Positions 57,042 through 64,000 of a stretch of DNA of 64,000 bases are shown piece after piece; the stretch's first letter is position 1; each line of letters starts with the position of its first letter. The stretch covers positions 77,270,358 through 77,334,357 of the forward strand of contig CM065814.1 of the NCBI GenBank assembly GCA_033398695.1. The letters run 5' to 3'. The translations under genes and the position numbers were made by a program. The notes beneath the pieces were generated by a model. That model saw nothing but the letters and a program-made list of their open reading frames with translations. It was not told the DNA's origin and did not search any database. The stretch is from Orobanche coerulescens (lineage: Eukaryota; Streptophyta; Magnoliopsida; Lamiales; Orobanchaceae).

Positions 57042-57569
57042 GAAGGCATAGACTACGATGAAACTTTTGCCCCTGTAGCCAGACTAGAAGCCATTAGGAT
57101 ATTTTTAGCCTTTGCCGCCCATAAGAGTTTCATTGTATACCAAATGGACGTCAAAAGTGCATTCCTAAATGGAGACCTTGCCGAAGAAGTTTATGTTGAA
57201 CAACCACCAGGGTTTGCCAACACAGACGGCATCGATCTAGTATACAGGCTGAGGAAAGCACTGTATGGACTTAAGCAAGCCCCTAGAGCATGGTATGAGA
57301 CCTTGTCCCATTATCTAACCAATAATGGATTTGAGAAAGGTGCTGTGGACAGAACCTTATTCAAAATACAGGAAGGTGATGACCTTCTAATGGTTCAAAT
57401 CTATGTAGATGGCATTATATTTGGTTCAACTAACCTTGCTTTATGTCAAAGGTTCTCTCATCTCATGCAAAGTAAATTTGAAATGAGTATGATGGGAGAA
57501 CTTAGTTATTTCCTAGGTTTGCAGGTAAAGCAGTTGCCTATAGGAATTTTCACAAACCAAGAAAAATAA
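57042..57569 (+). pseudogene. C2 reverse transcriptase palm
   Basis: Continues RT after G3: [47 protein letters not shown]. The catalytic motif reads YVDGI (Gly codon 57411-57413) where copia RT has YVDD; loss of the second metal-binding Asp should abolish polymerase activity. Stop at 57567-57569 in the thumb. Confidence 0.93.
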
Positions 57570-58352
57570 AGCAAGGATCTTCTCAACAAATTTGGAATGA
57601 ACACTTCCAAATCATCGTCAACCCCCATGAGCACTTCCGTGCAAATTAGTGCTGATGAAGCCGGAAAGCCGGTTGACTAATTATTCTACAGGAAGCTTAT
57701 TGGCCCTCTCCTATACCTAACGGCTAGCAGGCCCGATATCCAGTTTGCTGTAGGAGTGTGTGCGAGATATCAAGTATCACCCAAAGAATCACACTTCAAT
57801 ACAGCTAAACGAATCCTGAAGTATATTAAAAGAACAGTTGATGTAGGACTGTGGTATCCTAAACAAGGCGGATTCGATTTAGTTGGATACAACGACTCGG
57901 ATCTCGGAGGCTACAAGCTAGATAGGAAGAGTACAAGTGGAACTTGTCACTTTCTTGGACCTAGACTTTTCTATTGGTTCAGTAAGAAGCAATTGGCAAT
58001 CTCACTTTCCACGGCTGAATCAGAATACTATGCTGCTGGTAGTTGCTGTATGCAGATCCTTTGGATGCAGCAACAGTTGTCAGATTATGGGATTGAAGGC
58101 AAGGAAACGCCAATCATGTGTGATAGCACGAGTGCAATTGCAATAACGCACAACCCTTTATTGCTCTCGCGCACTAAGCATATCAACATGAAGCATCATT
58201 TCATAAGGAATCATGTCGAGAACAAGGATGTTCGGCTCGAAAAGGTTCATACAGATATTCAGTTGGCCGACATCATCACCAAGCCTCTCGACACAGCAAG
58301 ATTCAACATGCTTCGACAAGAATTGGGATTGCTACAGCCTGACTCCCTGTAA
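57570..58352 (+). pseudogene. C2 RT thumb and RNase H
   Basis: Same frame as upstream. KFGMNTSKSSSTPMST, a stop at about 57678, then GPLLYLTASRPDIQFAV, YNDSDLGGYKLDRKSTSG, WFSKKQLAISLSTAESEYYA, CDSTSAI, HINMKHHFIRNHV and QLADIITKPL, ending at 58350-58352. RNase H catalytic residues appear intact. It ends right before the first PPT-like tract. Confidence 0.92.
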
Positions 58353-59119
58353 GTATTTACTGTTTTTACTCAACAATTGAGGGGGAATGCTGTAAGACCC
58401 AAGAATACAGTATCCACCATTAATTATCTATACACTTAGAACCTTCAATACAGCACTGTAGGGAACAAAGCAGTATGAATCATCCTATAGCTGATGTGTG
58501 CAATAATTAAGGGGGAATATAGTATGACCCATGAATACAGCATTAATCCAAAAGTTGCTGTATGGAATTGAAACCTATATGTACCTTTTAAGGGGGAACG
58601 CTGTATCATCGCGGATACAGCACATACTATGGGATTTTGATTCATTATGTATATTATAATATTTCATTTTTAAAATAATTTTTGTCCACGTGCCTTATTT
58701 TCATGTCAAACGTCGTTTATATTAAATGCCTACACGACATCTAGACAATCAAATCTCAAAATCCGCGATGTTTTCAAATTGTTTAATATTTAATACCGCC
58801 GTTTCAGGCATTAAGGGTAACAAAAAATGTAAGAAGTGGGACCCGCTCCTATTTTAAAATTCAATGGATAAGTGTACCAGTTACACTCAGTCCATCGTGA
58901 CCATTCATTTCAAACGCCGGTTCCCATCCCTTAAATCTGACCATTCGTTCACTAAAAATCCTTCTTCGCCACCTACTATAAAAGGACTGCAAATGCCATT
59001 TGAGACTCTTTACGCCTTCTGCATATTTTAAGAGCACTCAAGCAATTCAGCCTACAAGTTTTTCTATGTTTACTGCATACTCTTCTTGAATCCTTTTCAT
59101 CTTTTCTTGAGATTCATCA
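58353..59119 (+). other. C2 spacer between pol and extra ORF, three PPT-like tracts
   Basis: GGGGGAA tracts at 58379, 58509 and 58590, each followed by a segment with ATACAG. Then comes an AT-rich spacer with CTACTATAAAAGGACTGC at about 58973-58990, which looks like a TATA box about 130 bp before the extra ORF. A separate internal promoter for that ORF is possible but is inference. Confidence 0.6.
58978..58986 (+). promoter_or_regulatory. Possible internal promoter before extra ORF
   Basis: TATAAAAGG, with CCACCTAC upstream and GAGACTCTTTACGCC downstream, 130 bp before the ATG at 59120. Absent from C1, which lost this region. Confidence 0.4.
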
Positions 59120-59692
59120 ATGGCATCCACTCAGACATCTTACACCTCTCTGAAGAAAGCCTCGAACATCATTGATGGATGGATCTTCTCCAGATCTGTC
59201 GTCATCAAGCGAATTCACGCTGAAACTGATGACGTCGAATCCATGGAGTTCGTCATCACCAGAATCCGTCAGCAAGGCCTTTACCGCCTTGGGAGCCACA
59301 ACGCCGAGAAATACGACGTACATTTGGTTGAGGACTTCTACCTCAACGCTGCCGTCCGCTTTCTGTTGCTAGCCCAGGGAGGCCACGTCGCTGACATCAC
59401 CGCCGTCATTCGCGGAGTGGAGATCCGCGTCGACCAAGAACTTCTCCAGAACATCTTCAGGCTGCCCGCTGATGGCCTGACTATGGAAGACCTTGAGACT
59501 TTTGGGTTGCAAGAGCTATTGACCGAGTACTATGGCCTGTTCACCGGCTCACTTCGGTGGAATCTGTTCACACTACCTGTCACAAGAAAAATTTCTGTTT
59601 GCCGTTCGTGTAATTGCATGACTTTTGTTTCTGTATCATCGAGAATCGCACAGGTGCCTTTGAGATGTGCACAAATATTAGGTTTAGGATGA
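59120..59692 (+). pseudogene. C2 extra ORF, N-terminal domain
   Basis: ATG at 59120 opens 190 codons, on the sense strand 770 bp after pol. The order LVEDFYLNAAVRF, VRGVEIRVDQELLQNIFRLP resembles the pattern (V/L)xEFYxN ... VRGxxVxxxxxxIxxxLxLP of a domain often labelled putative plant transposon protein. This is from memory of the pattern and needs a profile search. From about 59590 the true frame moves to 59614 onward. No signal peptide or membrane segment is visible, so envelope function is not supported here. Confidence 0.65.
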
Positions 59693-60612
59693 TGGTAGCA
59701 ATTATGACCTGTGAAAAGGTCAATTGGTGTCAGATTATTCTGAAGCGTCTGCAGGAAGAGGTGTCAAAACCTGCGTCGCAAAAGAAATCGTTTGGTTTGT
59801 TTCTAAACCACATTTTGATGAAATGCGGACTTCCACAATCTGCAGAGGCGAAGAAAATAAGTTCCCGGATCTATTTAGGAGGCGTCAAACCTTCGGCCTT
59901 CAACCATAGAGATGTTTCTTTGAAGTTCCAGAGTGTTGAATCTTCAAAGAAACGAAAAAGATCTCACAGCAAGACACCAGTTGCTGCTGAGAAGCCGAAA
60001 AGGAAGCTAAGGAGGCTCACAAAAGCTAAATCCACAGAACCCTCCGAGGATGCTCCTATCGTGGCGTAAACCACTGATCAACTACCCCAGGGACCAACCC
60101 CTGTGGAAGAGATGCCCGCTACTGTATCGACAGTAGATCCCGAGCCTTTGGCGGCTACGACGGATACAAGGACATCTGCCAACTCAAAAGACTCTAGCGA
60201 GTCGGCTGCCTGTTTGGAGCCAATAGCTACCTCTCCTATACGGGATTCCACACCCATTCAGGATCCACCTTCCTTCGGGGCACCATCCCCTGTAAGAAAT
60301 CCCTCTACAATACAGGATCCCACACCTGTAGAGGAACCCCTTCCTACAGCACACCCAGACGCTGTATGGAGTCCCTCCCCTAACACAATAATTTCCAAGA
60401 CTCTGCTTTCCGTGCAGATTGAGCAGTCATTCGAGCGATTTCTCCAATGGAAAAATTTTAGACTTGGTTCGTACGAAATCTTGTACAACTGGAGTGAGCG
60501 GAGTGACAAAGAGAAGTTCGTTTTGGAAGTGACGGACACCGAAGAAATTGCTGTCCTGATCCAATGGGACAACTTATTCGCCAAGGAGATAATTGAAGGG
60601 TTATCTGCTTGA
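59614..60612 (+). pseudogene. C2 extra ORF, middle part
   Basis: Same ORF in the next frame: ICEKVNWCQIILKRLQEEV-like helix, FGLFLNHILMKCGL, a Lys/Arg-rich block (SSKKRKRSHSK, EKPKRKLRRLTK) that may be a nuclear localisation signal, a stop at 60067-60069, then a Pro/Ser/Thr-rich region with repeated PIQDP-like motifs and FERFLQWKNFRLGSYEIL. Ends at a stop at 60610. Confidence 0.65.
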
Positions 60613-61018
60613 TAAAGATGAGGCCAATAGGAAAGGAAAATCTTTGTCAATGGAAGCTCCCGACAGTCCAAAATCTGATCCTGATTCTGATGATGATGAC
60701 GACGCACTCCAATCTAGTTTGCGAATGAGTCAAGAGGAAGTTCAAGCCAAGAAGGATGAAGGGACATCCACTCATCAATCGTCCCCTTCGCCACAGAAAG
60801 AAAATGTTCCTGACAATGAGGATTCAGGCCCTCATGTCGAGGAAGGAGAAAATGTTTCGCAACAGGCACCCAAGCCTGCTTTCGCCACCGAAGAAGAAGA
60901 ATCACGCGCCTTCCAGCAAGAGGAATCAGTCCCTCTTCCGGAATAGTCGGACGCTGAGAGAAATCAGGAGGATTTGGTCCCTCCTGTATCCATGTCTACA
61001 GATACCTCTTCGAAATAG
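60593..61018 (+). pseudogene. C2 extra ORF, acidic linker
   Basis: Frame changes to Asp/Ser/Glu-rich low-complexity sequence (SDPDSDDDDDA, EEEESRAFQQEE) with stops at 60944 and 61016. Such linkers between ordered domains are common in retroelement accessory proteins; no function is assigned. Confidence 0.55.
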
Positions 61019-62220
61019 GAGGATGCCGCACCTCCTGCGCCGAAACCGAAACATCTACTCCCGCCCCATTAACCGCCTTGGAATCCGACGACGGTACTAT
61101 ACCTGAGGATGTCCAACTCAATTCACACCCTAACGTGAACTTGAGAAGGTTGAATGGAGTATAAGACTTTGCCCAGCCAGATTCTCCCCGCACTGAAACT
61201 AGAAAAGAGCGTTTACGTGCTCTTGGCCTCCCAACTGTATTTATTCAGGATGCAGTCAATTCTTTACACTCAGTAGAAGAGGCTCTGGATTGGCTTCACA
61301 CATCTGCCGTTGAAGAAATGACTGGATTAAAGCATGAAGTCTCTCGAGTAGTCGAAGCCTTCACTGTCTTGCCAGAAGTCTTCAAGCAAGCCCTGAGCAA
61401 TCCGCAAGAGAAGCAAGAATCAATTCTGAGAGAAGAGCAATTGAAACTACGCGTATCTGAGGCCAAGACCGCATATGCTCTAATCGAAACCGGTTCCCAA
61501 CTGCGAGCTCATGAAAAGAACATTAAGGATATGTCGCAGGTGCTCTCCTCCCTTGTTGAGAGAATATCAAATATATAGACAAAACAGGATACCGCTCTGG
61601 AAATCCTAGGACGTCTTGATGAAAAGGTATCATTCCTTGATGATGCCAAAAAGGGGGAAGAAGCACGGGAAGCCGCCAGGAGAACAAGGTTGGAGCAAGA
61701 AAAAGAGTACTTAGCTCCATTTGAAGACTCAATCACTGCTGATATACCCCGTATCTCAACACCAAACGTGAGGATACAGGGAGATAGACCAGAATTCCAG
61801 GATCCTAAGTATCCTTAGAAAAGCTTCGTTCAAAATCCTCATTCTATGAACCTCCCGACTGAGCGACAGCCGACTGCTGCATAGATCAAGAGTTGGAGGA
61901 GAAATGAACTACTAAGATACTTCGTTGTACTTATCAGGGATTCCACCTTATTCAATAGATGCAGAACGGTACAGGAAGTCACCGAAGAATTCAAGAAGAA
62001 TCTAGAAGAAGGAACGCTCCCGCTACAGCAGCAGATGAAGTCAAAGCATCGGAATGGTGACTTGGTGACCCATCCAGAGGACTGGATCCTAGTCTTTGAT
62101 AAATCTTATGAAGGACGTAAAATTTATCAGAATCGAGACAAGGACGCTCATCAGAACTGGTGGCGAAACACCAAGAATGATCCAAAGCGACCATGGAGAC
62201 ACTCTGACTTTAGGAGCTGA
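61019..62220 (+). pseudogene. C2 extra ORF, coiled-coil C-terminus
   Basis: 61019-61317 is out of frame. From 61318 a long helical region follows: VSRVVEAFTVLPEVFKQAL, EEQLKLRVSEAKTAYAL, stop at 61576, then ALEILGRLDEKVSFLDDAKK. The end has ELLRYFVVLIRDSTLFNRC and HPEDWILVFDKSYEGRKIY with Trp-rich WWRNT, closing at 62218-62220. Total ORF 59120-62220 is roughly 1,030 codons including stops. Confidence 0.6.
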
Positions 62221-62657
62221 ATACCTTAGCATATTATTCGATTGTAATTTTACTCTCAAAAATTTTTTGACTATCTTGAAAGATTACAACTCGTAATCTA
62301 CTGTATTCATATTATGAAATATATTTCATACACAAGTTGTAAGAACTTGTCTGCGAACAGTTCATAGTTTAAGTTGTATGCATCTAGAAAACAATGTAAG
62401 ATTGTGCCTGCGCGCCAATCATAAGCTTTCAATGTAACTTTCTTTTGATAAAAGATGAACTTGCCTGCGAGCAGTTCTTAGTGTTAAATCCAAAAACCGA
62501 AGGCCAGAACATTCGAAAGAAGACCAAGAAGTCTGTCCTACTTCAAAACCGCTTAGTGCCAAAGTTTTGGCATCATCAAGGATGTTTGGATAAACATCAT
62601 ATGGTTTAAAAAAGGAAGACTCGGAAGGACTTGGCAAATTGTCAAAAAGGGGGAAAT
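62221..62657 (+). other. C2 3' non-coding region and PPT
   Basis: AT-rich. GCCTGCG(A/C)GCAGTTC-type and GATTGTGCCTG motifs are shared with C1 17770-17950. The PPT AAAAAGGGGGAAAT is at 62644-62657. Confidence 0.8.
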
Positions 62658-63830
62658 TGTTGGGATAACAAATCACTGTATCGATGCTGCCCTGTATCGA
62701 TCGTATTGTGAGAATGTTTTGACAATATGCCAAATCCTGAATACCGCCTCTAGCTGTATCGAATAGCTGATCAAAGTATCAAACCTGTATCGAAGACTTC
62801 TCGCAGTCCCAACCATACAGTATATTGATCATACAACAAAGAGTCCCGCAAAGCCAAAGTATGGAAACTGTCTCGAATATCAATACAGTGATACCTTCCA
62901 TACAGCTCTCAACAGGACAAGAAGGAATCTTCAGTATTCTCTAGAAGTCAAGTCCCATTGATAAAGAAGTATTCAAATACTAAAGGATAAAGTATTTAAA
63001 TAGTGTAATTCATAAGATCTTCAAAATCCCGCAATATCCGGATCTCAGTCAATATTAGTTGTCGCAGAATCTTGCCTCAACGGATAGATTTCAAACGGAT
63101 ATATTTCAAATGGCTATATATATCTCCAGAGTTTGAAGATCATCAACTACTGATCAACAACTGAAAAACTACTGAAAGACTGAACGACTTACAAACGATC
63201 AAGCTTACAAGAAATATTCAGAGAAAAACATATCTCCCCAAGCTTTCCTCTATTCAGATATAAGAGATATACAGTGCTCAAAACCTTGAACAACACATCA
63301 TCAGCTTATAGCCCAGAAAGTCATAGCTGTTGTTCAACCCTGTTCTATCTTTGAACAAACTCATATCAGCCCTGTGTGGACTGAGGGATCTTTACTTCTC
63401 CTGAACTGTGTGTGAAGGACTTGCATCGAAGAAGACGAAGCTTCAGAACTGCATGTGAAGAAGCCAGTCAAAGTGTTAGCTCAAACCAATCTGTGTGAAC
63501 GGTTGAAAGCGAAGATCATTTTATCAATCTGTGTGAACGATATATTGATTAAGTATTGTTATAATTACGTAGTTGTGTACGCAGTAATTATAATAGACTT
63601 TTTACTCCTGTGTGGAGGACCAGTGGACGTAGAGGGGTTTACCTCGAACCACTTAAATACTGTGTTATTTACCTTCTGCTTTTATTGTTTTATTTAACTG
63701 CACATCGAGTTGTTGTATCCACAACAACTTACTGAATTTAAGACTTCCGCTATGCACTCAGATTTAAAACAGTACAGCTTGTTGTTTAAAAAACTTTCTA
63801 AGCTGTATCCAGTATACTTAGTGGCCAACA
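62658..63830 (+). repeat. C2 3' LTR (1,173 bp)
   Basis: Partner of 41633-42780, ending GTGGCCAACA followed by GTTAT. Confidence 0.93.
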
Positions 63831-63835
63831 GTTAT

Positions 63836-64000
63836 GATTATACGTATCCTTGTATCTCGAAGATGTTTGAATCCGTGATATCATTTATAATAAGATGAAC
63901 GTAAAATGCATGGAGATCACGTATATTAAACACTGAGGATTTCGTAAGTTTCATCACAGTTAGAACAGTCGACTGACCAGGGAAGAACTGTCAGACATGT
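63836..64000 (+). repeat. G8 LTR, part after C2
   Basis: AT-rich continuation of G8 to the window edge; no gene. Confidence 0.6.

Larger units (their letters stand above)
41633..63830 (+). mobile_element. C2: near full-length Sirevirus with extra ORF
   Basis: LTRs 41633-42780 and 62658-63830, both TGTTGGG...CCAACA; TSD GTTAT (41628-41632, 63831-63835). Without G3 the element is about 12.2 kb. Order is PBS, gag, protease, integrase, RT, RNase H, repeated PPT-like tracts, a long extra ORF, PPT. Integrase before RT defines copia. Gag type, PPT duplications and the ORF after pol point to the Sirevirus lineage. Many stops and key-residue changes make it inactive. Confidence 0.94.
40553..64000 (+). 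mobile_element. G8: gypsy-type LTR, split by C2, runs off window
   Basis: Begins TGTAATATCCGG at 40553; own sequence is 40553-41632 and 63836-64000. It has the array and promoter described separately. After C2 the LTR resumes with AT-rich sequence to the window end, so its 3' end, PBS and coding part are not visible. Confidence 0.72.

Overview
The window is nuclear DNA of a flowering plant, most likely a dicot with a repeat-rich genome. I found no host gene, tRNA, rRNA or CRISPR. Nearly everything is LTR retrotransposon inserted into LTR retrotransposon. Two groups are present. The first is Ty3/gypsy chromoviruses of the Tekay/Del type: long LTRs beginning TGTAA, initiator-Met tRNA primer sites, and a chromodomain-like tail after integrase. 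The second is Ty1/copia elements of the Sirevirus type: LTRs TGTTGG...CCAACA, several polypurine tracts, and an extra gene after pol. Species cannot be told from the sequence. Names used below: X and G1-G8 for gypsy-type elements, C1 and C2 for Sireviruses.

Layout. 1-945: old AT-rich DNA ending in a broken minus-strand ORF. 946-30601: one plus-strand LTR of element X, blown apart by insertions. Inside it sit G1 (3086-11603, minus, full gag-pol with stops) and G4 (12430-30504, minus, a solo LTR, TSD CAACC). G4 is split by Sirevirus C1 (14799-29268, plus, TSD ATCAC), which is split by G2 (18113-27956, plus, TSD TTGGC). 30602-33296: X leader, a residue of its gag, and a second truncated X LTR with its own primer site. 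33297-35082 (G5) and 35083-37288 (G6): minus-strand LTR pieces. 37289-40552: G7 LTR plus leader. 40553 to the window end: G8 LTR, split by Sirevirus C2 (41633-63830, plus, TSD GTTAT), whose reverse transcriptase is split by G3 (47089-57041, minus, TSD GAAGG).

All elements here look unable to move on their own. G1 has six stops, one frameshift and a promoter deletion in its 5' LTR. G2 and G3 carry many frameshifts, and G3 also lacks the gag core and part of RNase H. C1 has lost the gag core, all of pol and the extra ORF. C2 has changed its RT YVDD motif to YVDG and has many stops. Several still have closely matching LTR pairs, so they probably moved recently using proteins from relatives.

The most interesting signal is regulatory. 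Six LTR families carry an array of short CpG-containing palindromic words, and in five of them the array lies directly before a TATA-like box. The word differs by family: TAGCGTGCGCTA in G1, TTACGGCCGTAA in G3, TTACGTACGTAA in G4, a spaced GTGTC-N4-GACAC dyad in G2, and mixed words in G8 and X. The terminal block at the other end of the gypsy LTRs is conserved, so the arrays are the fast-changing part. Second to this are a Sirevirus with a roughly 1,030-codon extra ORF (C2), a pol-less Sirevirus derivative (C1), and a 56-bp hairpin tandem repeat inside a pol gene whose core motif recurs in another family's LTR.
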